Shown: one piece after another, positions 24,299 to 33,112 of the stretch
How the letters are laid out: every line of letters begins with the position of its first letter
How positions within the stretch are numbered: position 1 is the first letter of the stretch
Source: Aldehydirespirator sp965221605
Lineage (GTDB): Bacteria; Actinomycetota; Acidimicrobiia; Acidimicrobiales; Aldehydirespiratoraceae
Direction of reading: 5' to 3'
Assembly: GCA_965221605.1 (NCBI GenBank)
Contig: CBDCSK010000002.1
Location: 62,001-126,000 of the forward strand
Length of the DNA: 64,000 nucleotides
Notes under the pieces: generated by a model
What the model was told of the DNA's origin: nothing
The model's database searches: none
What the model saw: only the letters and a program-made list of their open reading frames with translations
Made by a program: the position numbers and the translations under genes

Positions 24299-26785
24299 AT
24301 GAGTCGCCTGCTCGACAGGTTCAGCCGGCTGGTCACGGCCCGGCCGTACATCACGCTCCTCGTCTTGCTCCTGGTCACCGTCGGGCTGGCCGCGGGGGCC
24401 ACAAGGCGCGCGCCACCGGTTGAGGGGGCCTCGCTGGCGTTCCTTCCCCCCGGGAGTGCCATCGCCACTGCGGTGGACGAACTCGACGAGTTCTTCGGGG
24501 AATCCAGCGACGTGAGCGTCGTGACGCTGGTGTTCCGCGGCGACGCGCTCACACCCGGCGGCCTCGCCCAGATGGACGCCCTCATCGACGGCATCGTGAG
24601 CACCCCCGACATAGCCGGGCTGCTGGCGCCCGCCGATCCGCTCATCGCACCCTCGTTGCTGATCGAGGCCGCGGGCGGGCTCGATGCCGCATCGGTCACG
24701 CAGACGGAGATCGACTCCATCTCAGATATCCCCGAGATCGGCGGCGCACTGGCCGCGATGGGTGGGATCGACTCGGACGGCACCCCGATCACCATCGCCA
24801 ACATCCGCCTGCTCAACACCGACGACGGCAGGGTTCAAGACGCCGAACGGCGGATCAGCGAGCTGGCGGCCGACTCGGCGGGGCCGTTGCGAGTAAGCAG
24901 CCTGTCGCCGGTGGTGATCGAGGACGAGTACACCGAGGCCATAGAGACGGGGATGGCGCCGCTGATCGGGCTGGCGCTGCTGCTGATCGCGGCGCTGATA
25001 GTGGTGTTTCTGCGCGCCTTCTCGGATCTGGTGCTCACGCTCACGGGCCTCGTCTTCTCGCTGATCTGGATCGTCGGCGCCGAGGGGTGGCTCGGGCCGA
25101 ACGGGCTGGACTGGATCGGTCCTCCGAGCTCGCTCACGACGATGGTGCCGATCATCGTGATCAGCCTCACGGTGGACTATGCGATCCAGGCCGTCTCGCA
25201 CTACCGGGAGCTGCGAGCCGAGGGCGAGGCGGTGCTGGTTGCCGTCCGCGCAGGACTGCGAAACGTTGCCATCCCCTTGGCGCTGGCGGCCGTCACAACC
25301 ATCGCAAGCTTCCTAGCCACCCTGTTCTCCCCGATCGACGTGATCGGGGACTTCGGCATCGTCGCGGGGCTCGGTGTGGGATTGAGCCTGATCGTGATGC
25401 TCACGCTGGTTCCGGCCGGACGGACGATCATCGACCGGCGGCGCGAGGCGCGCGGCAAGCTGAAGCCGCCCCGTCCGGTGTCGGGCGCGCTGCCCGGGAT
25501 CGAGCGGGTGGCGAGGGTCCTGGGCGCGAGCGTGGCCCGGCGGCCGGCGCCCTATCTCATCGCGGTGGCCGCGGTGACGATCGCGTTCGGGGTGGCAGCC
25601 ACCGGACTCCACTCGGAGTTCAGCCTCCGCGACATCCTTCCCCGGGACGGGAGCGTGGCCAACGACATGGAGACCCTCGACGCAGCCGTCGGAGGGTCGA
25701 CGGAGCTGGCCAGCGTGCTGGTGAGAGCCGAGGTCACCGAAACCCGAACCCTCCTGAATGTGCAGGATCTCAGCGACGCCTTCGCCGACCCGCAGCGCCG
25801 ACCCCAGGCGGCCGCGGGACCGATGGAGGCCTCGTATGTGTCCCTCCTGCGCGACTGGACCCACGACAGTTCCGAACCGGGCGACAAGTACGACGCCGAA
25901 CTGGCCGGACTCTTCGCCGAAGCCTCCGCCGGCGTAAGACTCGACCCCGTACTCATGCAGGAGTTCCTGGACAGGCTCGGCGCGAGGGAGCCCGCCCTGT
26001 CACACCTGCTGGCCAACGACCCCGGCGGCACCGACGCGATCCTGTTCCAGTTCCCGACCTACACCGATGATCCCGCCGCGACCGCGGTGCTCCAGGATGA
26101 GATCGATGCGCTGTGGTCCGGTGACGACCGCGCCATCATCGCAACTTCGGCGAGCATCCTGTCGGTCACCGTCACCGACCAGATCACATCCCGCCAGACG
26201 GAGGCGATCAGCTCGACGGTGGTCGCCGCCCTCGGCATCCTGATTCTCTTCTTCTGGATCACGCTGCGCCGGCCCACGCTGGGGATAATCGCGGTGGGGC
26301 CGATCGTGCTCGTCCTCATCTGGATCCTGGGCACGATGGCGCTGCTGGACATTCCCTACGGGTTGATCACCTCGATCATCACCGCGCTGTCCATCGGGAT
26401 CGGGGTGGACTACACCATCCACGTGATACACCGCTACCGGGAGGAGTTCTCCCGGGTGCGCAACCCGGAGCAAGCGGCGATCCGGACGCTGGCGACCACA
26501 GGGTCGGCGCTGCTGGGTTCGGCGCTGACCACGGCGCTCGGGTTCGGGGTGCTGATCTTCTCGCCGCTGGCGGGAACGCAACAGTTCGGCATCACCGCCG
26601 CGATCTCCATCGCCTACTCGCTGCTCGTCTCCATCCTGGTGGTACCGCCTGCGATGACTGTGTGGGGCGCCTATGAGAACATGCGCCTGCGCTCGACTGT
26701 GCAGCGCATGTGGGACGACCTGGACGTGGCCGTTGAGGAGATCCACCAGCGCCACGCCCAGGAGCAGGGCACCTCAGGCGGGTAG
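24299..26785 (+). CDS. RND/MMPL-family transporter
   Basis: This 828-residue membrane protein has the two-fold RND architecture: one N-terminal helix, a large periplasmic loop (about residues 45-215), five helices, then a second helix (about 418-438), a second loop and five more helices. The sequence ISLTVDYAIQAVSHYRE in the first half and LSIGIGVDYTIHVIHRYREEF in the second are the characteristic proton-relay helices of MMPL/hopanoid-transporter-like proteins, with Asp in both. Relatives export lipids, including mycolate precursors, hopanoids and sterol-like molecules. It lies between two P450 genes and overlaps the convergent GPP34-P450 gene by 12 bases. The cargo is inferred to be a modified isoprenoid lipid. 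Confidence 0.88.
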   Translation: MSRLLDRFSRLVTARPYITLLVLLLVTVGLAAGATRRAPPVEGASLAFLPPGSAIATAVDELDEFFGESSDVSVVTLVFRGDALTPGGLAQMDALIDGIVSTPDIAGLLAPADPLIAPSLLIEAAGGLDAASVTQTEIDSISDIPEIGGALAAMGGIDSDGTPITIANIRLLNTDDGRVQDAERRISELAADSAGPLRVSSLSPVVIEDEYTEAIETGMAPLIGLALLLIAALIVVFLRAFSDLVLTLTGLVFSLIWIVGAEGWLGPNGLDWIGPPSSLTTMVPIIVISLTVDYAIQAVSHYRELRAEGEAVLVAVRAGLRNVAIPLALAAVTTIASFLATLFSPIDVIGDFGIVAGLGVGLSLIVMLTLVPAGRTIIDRRREARGKLKPPRPVSGALPGIERVARVLGASVARRPAPYLIAVAAVTIAFGVAATGLHSEFSLRDILPRDGSVANDMETLDAAVGGSTELASVLVRAEVTETRTLLNVQDLSDAFADPQRRPQAAAGPMEASYVSLLRDWTHDSSEPGDKYDAELAGLFAEASAGVRLDPVLMQEFLDRLGAREPALSHLLANDPGGTDAILFQFPTYTDDPAATAVLQDEIDALWSGDDRAIIATSASILSVTVTDQITSRQTEAISSTVVAALGILILFFWITLRRPTLGIIAVGPIVLVLIWILGTMALLDIPYGLITSIITALSIGIGVDYTIHVIHRYREEFSRVRNPEQAAIRTLATTGSALLGSALTTALGFGVLIFSPLAGTQQFGITAAISIAYSLLVSILVVPPAMTVWGAYENMRLRSTVQRMWDDLDVAVEEIHQRHAQEQGTSGG

Positions 26786-28777
26786 CTCGTGCCTCCGCTC
26801 GGAGATGCGGAACTTCAGCTTCTTGCTGGGTGACATCGACGGGAACGGGCTGATCTTGAGCTTGTAGTTCTTGGGGGCGATCTCGAACGTGAAGTAGTGC
26901 GCCATCAGCAGCAGGTTGGTGGTCAGGTACAACTCCACCTGCCGGGAACCCAGGCATGTGTGCGTCCCCAGGCCGTACGGGGCGTATCCCGTGCCGATGT
27001 GCTCCTTGCGGGGCGCCTGGTAGCGGTCGATGTCGAACTTGAAGGGGTCGGGGAAGATGTCCTTCATGTAGTGGGTGGCGGTCGTGACGATGAAGACCCG
27101 AACGCCCTCGGGCAACTCGTAGCCCTCGACCTCGCATGCATTGGCGACGTTGCGGACCGACATCGGGACGATCGGGTAGAGACGCAGGCACTCCATGATG
27201 AAGCGGCGAGTGATGTCGGTCCCTGGTCCGGTGAGCGCCTTGGGATCTGGATCGCCGTCCGCGAACATGGCATCGGCCTCGGCGCGGATCTTCTCGTAGA
27301 ACTCCGGCTGCGACACCATGGCGTGGGCGATGAAGCTGAGCTGATCGCCCACGTACATGCTGGCGATCAGCGGCGCCGAGAGCACGAACCGCAGATTCGA
27401 CTCCGGTAGGAACTGCCGGTCGTTCGAGTGCATGGTCAGCAGATCGTCGGCCAGGTCCCGGGGGCATCCAGCCCTCTGGGCGGGGGTGTGGACGCTCAGT
27501 ACCCGTTCCACCACCTCGCCGACCAGCTTGGCCCGGCGCCTCATGCTCGGAGTCTTCAGCATGAACTTGGGCAGGGTTCTCCCGATGTGGGTCTTGAGGG
27601 CCCGATCCTTGAACTTGTGCATGTCGTCCGCGATGTCCTGCGAATCGATGCCTATGTTCAGCGGCGACATCGTCGAGTTGATCAGACGCCGGCACATTCC
27701 CACCGCTTGCCGCGTCTCTCCGATATCCCAGGTCGCCAAGCAGCCCCGAGCATTGGCGAGAAACGTGTCCATCTGTTCTTCCAGCCTGGTACGCCCGTAC
27801 GCCGGCTGTATGGACTTCCGGTACCGGAAGTGGTCGGCCCCGTCGAGGGCGGGCAGCAGTCCCACCCCGCCGTAGACCTTCTCGAAGTCCTCCAGATAGT
27901 CCCTGGCCCTGAGGTGCATACGGCCGTGCCGGTGGACCCAGTGGTTCGTCTCCGGCCCTACGAGACAGATCATGTTCTGCATGAAGGGCGGCCGGATCTC
28001 GAACACCGGGCCGTACTCCTCCTTGAGCTCTGCGAAGACTGCGGGGACGTTGCGGGTACGGACACTCTTGCTGCCCAGCAGCTTCCAGAGCTTGACGACG
28101 GGAATCCGCTTGGCCAGGGCGGGCTGTCTGATCAACTGCCCGGCGATGTTCTGACCGACTGCATCCGCGATGGCGCGACCGATCAGGTCCATCTTGCAGA
28201 CCTGCTCGACGCGCTCCTCAGACTCCTCGTCGAGTTCGAAGATGAAGCGCAGCACGTCGCAGGTGTCGATAAGGCAGATGATGATGACGTCTCTCGGGTC
28301 CGGGATCTCGTTGTTGAAGATGGCCCGGCTGATCCGGGTCTTGACGAACTCGACGGCCGTACCCACCTCAGAGCCGGTGTGAACTCCCATTCGCCAGGCC
28401 GATCCGGCCAGCGACCAGAAATCGCCATCGTGATGCTGGAGAATCTTCAGGTCGCACAGGCGGGCCAGGGTCAGGTCGATTATCGACTCCGCTTCAGGAG
28501 CGAGCCGCTCGATCCAGTACTGGGCGTTGCGTTGAGTCTTCTCGGCCGCGACCTTGTAGAGGACAGGGTCGAGCGCAGGGTCGCCGGTCGCGGTCCCGTC
28601 CAGGAGGATCAGGGACTCCATGTCGGTGTCGATGCGGGCCATGAGCGACAGCTCGGCGAGGGCCGCGCCCACGATCGCGCAGTTCAGATTCCAACCCGGA
28701 ACCTGGCGGAAGTAGCCGCTCTCCTCATTGAGGAGCGTCAGGACGAGCTCGTCGATCAACGTCAGCGACCTCGTCAT
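26774..28777 (-). CDS. GPP34 domain-cytochrome P450 fusion protein
   Basis: From ATG 28777 this 667-residue protein has two domains. Residues about 1-215 resemble the GPP34/GOLPH3 family (LTLIDELVLTLLNEESG, then NLNCAIVGAALAELSLMARI), which in eukaryotes binds phosphatidylinositol 4-phosphate membranes. Residues about 240-667 form a P450 with ExxR (E529-R532), a DRY-type meander (FDIDRYQAPR) and the haem loop YGLGTHTCLG (C608). The I-helix reads YVGDQLS at 475-481, so the usual acid-threonine pair is replaced by Gln-Leu. This argues against ordinary oxygen activation. The P450 half is closer to CYP51/class E types than to the other P450s here. In-frame ATG 28801 is an alternative start. Membrane targeting by the GPP34 part is inferred. 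Confidence 0.8.
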   Translation of the reverse strand: MTRSLTLIDELVLTLLNEESGYFRQVPGWNLNCAIVGAALAELSLMARIDTDMESLILLDGTATGDPALDPVLYKVAAEKTQRNAQYWIERLAPEAESIIDLTLARLCDLKILQHHDGDFWSLAGSAWRMGVHTGSEVGTAVEFVKTRISRAIFNNEIPDPRDVIIICLIDTCDVLRFIFELDEESEERVEQVCKMDLIGRAIADAVGQNIAGQLIRQPALAKRIPVVKLWKLLGSKSVRTRNVPAVFAELKEEYGPVFEIRPPFMQNMICLVGPETNHWVHRHGRMHLRARDYLEDFEKVYGGVGLLPALDGADHFRYRKSIQPAYGRTRLEEQMDTFLANARGCLATWDIGETRQAVGMCRRLINSTMSPLNIGIDSQDIADDMHKFKDRALKTHIGRTLPKFMLKTPSMRRRAKLVGEVVERVLSVHTPAQRAGCPRDLADDLLTMHSNDRQFLPESNLRFVLSAPLIASMYVGDQLSFIAHAMVSQPEFYEKIRAEADAMFADGDPDPKALTGPGTDITRRFIMECLRLYPIVPMSVRNVANACEVEGYELPEGVRVFIVTTATHYMKDIFPDPFKFDIDRYQAPRKEHIGTGYAPYGLGTHTCLGSRQVELYLTTNLLLMAHYFTFEIAPKNYKLKISPFPSMSPSKKLKFRISERRHELPA

Positions 28778-28938
28778 CACTCCCGTTCCCGAAGGGGGCA
28801 TCAGTGCTGGTCCCGACGATCCATCCCGAAAATCGTAGTCGCAGGGACTGCATGGAGCACAACGATCAGTCCATGTGAGCACGTTGGGAGACCGCGAGCC
28901 GCGGCCGGTAGCCTGAGCCCGTCGGCGACGGCCGGCGG

Positions 28939-29011
28939 GCCCCCATCGTCCAGCGGCCTAGGACGCCGGCCTTTCACGCCGGTAACACGGGTTCGAATCC
29001 CGTTGGGGGTG
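28939..29011 (+). tRNA. tRNA-Glu (TTC)
   Basis: A full cloverleaf is seen: acceptor GCCCCCA/TGGGGGT with discriminator G, anticodon loop CTTTCAC with TTC, and T-arm CGGGTTCGAATCCCG. No CCA is encoded. It leads a Glu-Asp-Phe tRNA cluster. Confidence 0.95.
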
Positions 29012-29065
29012 CGAGCATCCGGACGGCTCGCTAGCGTTTCACATCCGCACGCCCGTCGTGCGCCC

Positions 29066-29140
29066 GGTCCTGTAGATCAGTCTGGAGTGATCGCCACCCT
29101 GTCAAGGTGGAGGCCGCGGGTTCAAATCCCGTCAGGACCG
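29066..29140 (+). tRNA. tRNA-Asp (GTC)
   Basis: The acceptor stem GGTCCTG/CAGGACC, anticodon GTC in CTGTCAA flanked by CCACC/GGTGG, and T-arm CGGGTTCAAATCCCG are complete. The discriminator is G. No CCA is encoded. Confidence 0.95.
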
Positions 29141-29171
29141 CGTTGCTGCCCTCACCGGCGGCGACTACCCC

Positions 29172-29244
29172 GGTCGGGTAGCTCAGTTGGCAGAGCGTCC
29201 GCCTGAAAAGCGGAAGGTCCGCGGATCGACGCCGCGCCCGACCA
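29172..29244 (+). tRNA. tRNA-Phe (GAA) with unusual T-loop
   Basis: The acceptor GGTCGGG/CCCGACC, D-arm and anticodon arm (CCGCCTGAAAAGCGG, anticodon GAA) are standard, with discriminator A. The T-arm is CGCGG-ATCGACG-CCGCG, so position 54 is A in place of the nearly invariant T. The stem pairs perfectly. Confidence 0.9.
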
Positions 29245-29290
29245 CTACTGTGAGAGCAGCGATCCACCGCCGCGACCGGAGCCGCATGCC

Positions 29291-30604
29291 ATGACCGTCA
29301 CCGCACCCGGTCCCTCCACCAAGCCCCCACCGGCGGACAAGGCGGACCCCGGCAACCCGATACACAATGTCTTCTGGCGGCGGCACCGCGACGAGTTGGA
29401 GGAGGACCTGAGGAGGCTCCGCTCCCAGCCGCTCACGTTCTTTCCCGGATTCCAGTTCGTGGACGAACTGGCGGGCATCAAGACGCCGGGCGCCTGGGTC
29501 GTGCCCCGGCACGCTCCCATCCTGGAGGTGTCGCGCAACCCGCAGATCTACTCGTCGGCCCGGGGAGTCACCATCAACGACTTCCCGCCGGAGTTCAACG
29601 AGTACTTCAACTCCATCATCGCCATGGACGACCCCCGCCACGCCCGGCTGCGGCGGCTGGTGTCGGCGGGCTTCACGCCCCGCATGCTGGCCCGGCTGGA
29701 GGACTCGGTGCAGGACCAGGCCTCGATGATCGTGGACGAGGTCTGCGAGCGGGGCGAGTGCGACTTCGTCACCGATGTGGCCGCCCGCCTGCCGCTGCGC
29801 ATCGTCTGCGACCTGATGGGGATCCCCGAGTCGGAGCACGACTTCGTGTTCGACCAGTCCAACATCATCCTGGGCGCGGCCGACGAGGAGTACGTCCCCG
29901 CCTTCGGCGACCTGATCACCGCCATCCTCGGTGCGGGGGAGGGCCTGAGCCGGCTCATGGACGATGTGGCCGAGTCCAAGGTCGGCGCGGAGTCCGAGGA
30001 CCTGACCAGCGTCCTCGTCAACGCGGAGGTCGACGGGGAGCGGCTGACCCGGGCCGAGCTGGCCAGCTTCTTCGTTCTGCTGGTGGTGGCCGGGAACGAG
30101 ACCACCCGCAACGCCATCAGCTGGGGCCTGGTATACCTCACCGATCATCCCGACCAGCGTCGCATCTGGGTCGAGGACTTCGAGAGCGTGGCCCACAGTG
30201 CGGTGGAGGAGATCGTGCGGATCGCCAGCCCGGTCACCTACATGCGCCGCACCGCGCTGTGCGACACCGAACTGGAGGGCGTCAGGATCGACGAGGGCGA
30301 CCAGGTGGTGATGCACTACCTGTGCGCCAACCGGGACGAGACGGTGTTCGACGACCCGCTCGCCTTCGACGTGCTGCGCGACCCCAACCCCCACGTCGGC
30401 TACGGCGGCCCAGGTCCGCACTACTGCCTCGGCGCCCACCTGGCCCGCCGCCAGATCAAGGTGATGTTCCGGGAGCTGTTCTCCCGCATCGGCGACATCC
30501 ACGCCACCGGCGAGCCCGAGCTGCTGTCGTCAGCCTTCATCCACGGCATCAAGCACCTCCCCGCCGAGTTCACCCCCACAACGCCCGCTGGGGCGGCCTT
30601 CTAG
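29291..30604 (+). CDS. Cytochrome P450, CYP125/CYP142-like
   Basis: The 437-residue P450 has I-helix AGNETT (267-272), ExxR as EEIVR, and haem loop YGGPGPHYCLGAHLAR with Cys 379 (the usual leading Phe is Tyr). The stretches AMDDPRHARLRRLVSAGFTPR and VAGNETTRNAISWG closely resemble steroid C26/C27 monooxygenases of the CYP124/125/142 group, which oxidise cholesterol side chains. The gene begins about 47 bases after tRNA-Phe at ATG 29291. With a sterol-methyltransferase-like gene and a GPP34-P450 in the same region, a sterol or branched-lipid substrate is plausible but not proven. Confidence 0.9.
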   Translation: MTVTAPGPSTKPPPADKADPGNPIHNVFWRRHRDELEEDLRRLRSQPLTFFPGFQFVDELAGIKTPGAWVVPRHAPILEVSRNPQIYSSARGVTINDFPPEFNEYFNSIIAMDDPRHARLRRLVSAGFTPRMLARLEDSVQDQASMIVDEVCERGECDFVTDVAARLPLRIVCDLMGIPESEHDFVFDQSNIILGAADEEYVPAFGDLITAILGAGEGLSRLMDDVAESKVGAESEDLTSVLVNAEVDGERLTRAELASFFVLLVVAGNETTRNAISWGLVYLTDHPDQRRIWVEDFESVAHSAVEEIVRIASPVTYMRRTALCDTELEGVRIDEGDQVVMHYLCANRDETVFDDPLAFDVLRDPNPHVGYGGPGPHYCLGAHLARRQIKVMFRELFSRIGDIHATGEPELLSSAFIHGIKHLPAEFTPTTPAGAAF

Positions 30605-30641
30605 AACCCTCCCGGACTGCGCTGGGACTCGTCAGATCCGC

Positions 30642-30995
30642 TCAAGCCCGACCTCTCAGCGGGACCAACTGCCGGTGAACCGGGTCTACTTGCAGCCGCA
30701 GCCCCTCAAGCGTGTAGGCGCCCAGCTGCGCGGACGCGCCCTCCTCGCCGAAGACGACCAGGGTCGCCTCGGTGCGTCCGTCGATGGTGGCCATGGCCCG
30801 GCCGATGTCGTAGAAGTCGCGCCGCCCGTCGGCCAGCTCGAGGTGCACCTTCTCGAGGGGCGACACTCCGAGTTCCCGCAACTGGTCCGCGGCCACGACT
30901 GTGAAGGTCGAGCCGGTGTCCACCAGCGCCTCGAATTCCAGCGAGCTTCGGCCATCCATGGTCTCTAGCCGTAGAGGCCATTCAAAAGTTCCCAT
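30642..30995 (-). CDS. Retropepsin-like aspartic protease
   Basis: The 117-residue protein contains the catalytic triad ALVDTGSTFTVV (D26-T27-G28) followed by ELADGRRDFYDIG and a hydrophobic-hydrophobic-Gly-like segment (GAYTLEGLRLQVDP), as in single-domain retroviral-type aspartic proteases of bacteria. Such proteins act as homodimers, each chain giving one Asp. No signal peptide or membrane helix is present, so it is probably cytosolic. It is an orphan between a P450 and ilvD and is not part of a visible transposon. Confidence 0.75.
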   Translation of the reverse strand: MGTFEWPLRLETMDGRSSLEFEALVDTGSTFTVVAADQLRELGVSPLEKVHLELADGRRDFYDIGRAMATIDGRTEATLVVFGEEGASAQLGAYTLEGLRLQVDPVHRQLVPLRGRA

Positions 30996-31150
30996 CCCAC
31001 CTCGCCCTAATTCTTTTCCATATATTTCACGTTAACTCAACCAGTCAGGCATTGCAACCACCGCCGACGGAACTGCGACGGCGAGGCGGGCGATGCCAGG
31101 CGGGGGATGCGGGTGTTCGACTTGCGAGCGAATAGGGCGAAGCCCGTGCG

Positions 31151-31215
31151 AGCAAGCGAACACACGCAGCACCCGCCGGTCAACAGCAAGCGAACACACG
31201 CAGCACCCGCCGGTC
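31151..31215. repeat. Tandem direct repeat, two 31-bp copies
   Basis: Two identical 31-base copies (31151-31181 and 31185-31215), beginning AGCAAGCGAACACACGCAGC, are separated by 3 bases, a 34-base period. They lie in the 252-base gap before ilvD, 32 bases from its start codon. The rest of the gap has AT-rich sequence near 31010-31035 and no other clear signal. Confidence 0.8.
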
Positions 31216-31247
31216 CCCACAACGGCAGAGTTCGGTAGTGTGGTTGT

Positions 31248-33101
31248 ATGCCGCAGCTCCGATCACACACCACGACCCAAGGTCGGAACATGGCCGGGGC
31301 CCGGGCCCTGTGGCGGGCCACCGGCATGACCGACGACGACTTCGACAAGCCCATCGTCGCGGTGTCCAACTCGTTCACCCAGTTCGTGCCGGGCCATGTC
31401 CATCTGAAGGATCTCGGCCAGCTCGTGGCCAGCGAGATCGCGGCCGCGGGCGGGGTGGCCAAGGAGTTCAACACCATCGCGGTCGATGACGGCATCGCCA
31501 TGGGCCACGGCGGGATGCTCTACAGCCTCCCCAGCCGCGACCTCATCGCCGACTCGGTCGAGTACATGGTCAACGCCCACTGCGCCGACGCGCTGGTGTG
31601 CATCTCCAACTGCGACAAGATCACCCCGGGGATGCTGATCGCAGCCATGCGGCTCAACGTGCCCACCGTCTTCGTCTCGGGCGGACCCATGGAGGCGGGC
31701 AAGACCAAGCTGGCCGGCGTGAGCGTGAAGCTCGACCTGATCAACCCGATGATCTCCGCGGGCGACGCCTCCGTCAGCGACGAGGACCTGCTGGAGATGG
31801 AGCGCTCGGCCTGCCCCACCTGCGGTTCGTGCTCGGGCATGTTCACCGCCAACTCGATGAACTGCCTCACAGAGGCGCTGGGGCTGTCACTTCCCGGCAA
31901 CGGCACGGTGCTGGCCACCCACGCCGACCGCCGCGACCTGTTCTGCGAGGCCGGCCGGCGGGTGGTGGACCTGGCCCGGCGCTACTACGAGAAGGACGAC
32001 GAGTCGGTGCTGCCCCGCTCGATCGCCACCAAGGTCGCCTTCGAGAACGCCATGCGCCTCGACATCGCCATGGGCGGCTCCACCAACACCGTGCTGCACA
32101 TCCTGGCCGCGGCGCGCGAGGGCGAGGTGGACTTCACGATGGCCGACATCGACCGTCTCAGCCGCAGCACGCCCAACATCTGCAAGGTTGCGCCGTCCAC
32201 CGACCGGTACCACGTGGAGGATGTGCACCGGGCCGGGGGGATCATGGGCATCCTGGGCGAGCTGGACCGGGGCGGGCTGCTGGACACCTCGGTCCCGACG
32301 GTGCACTCCAACACGCTCGCCGACGCTCTCGAGGTGTGGGACGTGATGCGCGACCCGTCCACGGAGGTCGTCGAGTTCTTCCGGGCCGGGCCGGCGGGCA
32401 TCCCCACCCAGGCGGCGTTCAGCCAGGCCGAGCGGTGGCCGACGCTCGACACCGACCGGGCCGGCGGCTGCATCCGGTCGGTCGACCACCCCTACAGCGC
32501 CGACGGCGGCCTGGCCGTGCTCTACGGCAACATCGCCACCGACGGCTGCATCATCAAGACCGCCGGCGTCGACGAGTCGATCTTCCGGTTCTCCGGGCCG
32601 GCCAGGGTGTTCGAGAGCCAGGAGGAGGCCTGCGACGGGATCCTCGACTCCACCGGCGGGGTCCAGTCCGGCGATGTGGTGGTCGTGCGTTACGAGGGGC
32701 CCAGGGGCGGTCCCGGCATGCAGGAGATGCTCTACCCGACGTCGTACATCAAGTCCCGGGGCCTGGGCAAGGAGTGTGCGCTGTTCACCGACGGCCGCTT
32801 CTCCGGCGGCACGTCGGGTCTGTCCATCGGCCACGCCTCGCCCGAGGCGGCCGAGGGCGGCGCCATCGCCCTGATCCGGGACGGCGACATGATCGACATC
32901 GACATCGGTAGCCGCGCCGTCAATCTGCGGGTCGATGAGGCCGAACTCACCCGGCGGCGGCAGCAGGAGGACGCCCGCCCGGCAGGCTGGAGGCCCGGGA
33001 ACCGCCAGCGCCGGGTGTCGGCCGCGTTGCGGGCCTACGCGGCCATGGCCACCTCCGCCGACAAGGGTGCGGTGCGCGACCTGAGCCGGATCGAGGCCTG
33101 A
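31248..33101 (+). CDS. ilvD: Dihydroxy-acid dehydratase
   Basis: IlvD dehydrates 2,3-dihydroxy-isovalerate and its homologue to the keto acids of valine, isoleucine and leucine synthesis. The 617-residue length is standard. Fe-S ligands are visible in CISNCDKITPGML and CPTCGSCSGMFTANSMNC, and the catalytic-region motifs GRFSGGTSGLSIGHASPEA and YGNIATDGCIIKTAG are intact. The start ATG 31248 gives the typical N-terminus (SHTTTQGRNMAGARALWRA). It is monocistronic as far as can be seen, converging with the malic enzyme gene. Confidence 0.97.
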   Translation: MPQLRSHTTTQGRNMAGARALWRATGMTDDDFDKPIVAVSNSFTQFVPGHVHLKDLGQLVASEIAAAGGVAKEFNTIAVDDGIAMGHGGMLYSLPSRDLIADSVEYMVNAHCADALVCISNCDKITPGMLIAAMRLNVPTVFVSGGPMEAGKTKLAGVSVKLDLINPMISAGDASVSDEDLLEMERSACPTCGSCSGMFTANSMNCLTEALGLSLPGNGTVLATHADRRDLFCEAGRRVVDLARRYYEKDDESVLPRSIATKVAFENAMRLDIAMGGSTNTVLHILAAAREGEVDFTMADIDRLSRSTPNICKVAPSTDRYHVEDVHRAGGIMGILGELDRGGLLDTSVPTVHSNTLADALEVWDVMRDPSTEVVEFFRAGPAGIPTQAAFSQAERWPTLDTDRAGGCIRSVDHPYSADGGLAVLYGNIATDGCIIKTAGVDESIFRFSGPARVFESQEEACDGILDSTGGVQSGDVVVVRYEGPRGGPGMQEMLYPTSYIKSRGLGKECALFTDGRFSGGTSGLSIGHASPEAAEGGAIALIRDGDMIDIDIGSRAVNLRVDEAELTRRRQQEDARPAGWRPGNRQRRVSAALRAYAAMATSADKGAVRDLSRIEA

Positions 33102-33112
33102 AGCCTGGCCGG

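Noticed and set aside
31151..31215. CRISPR array
   Set aside because: Only two copies with a 3-base spacer; a tandem duplication, not repeats with unique spacers.
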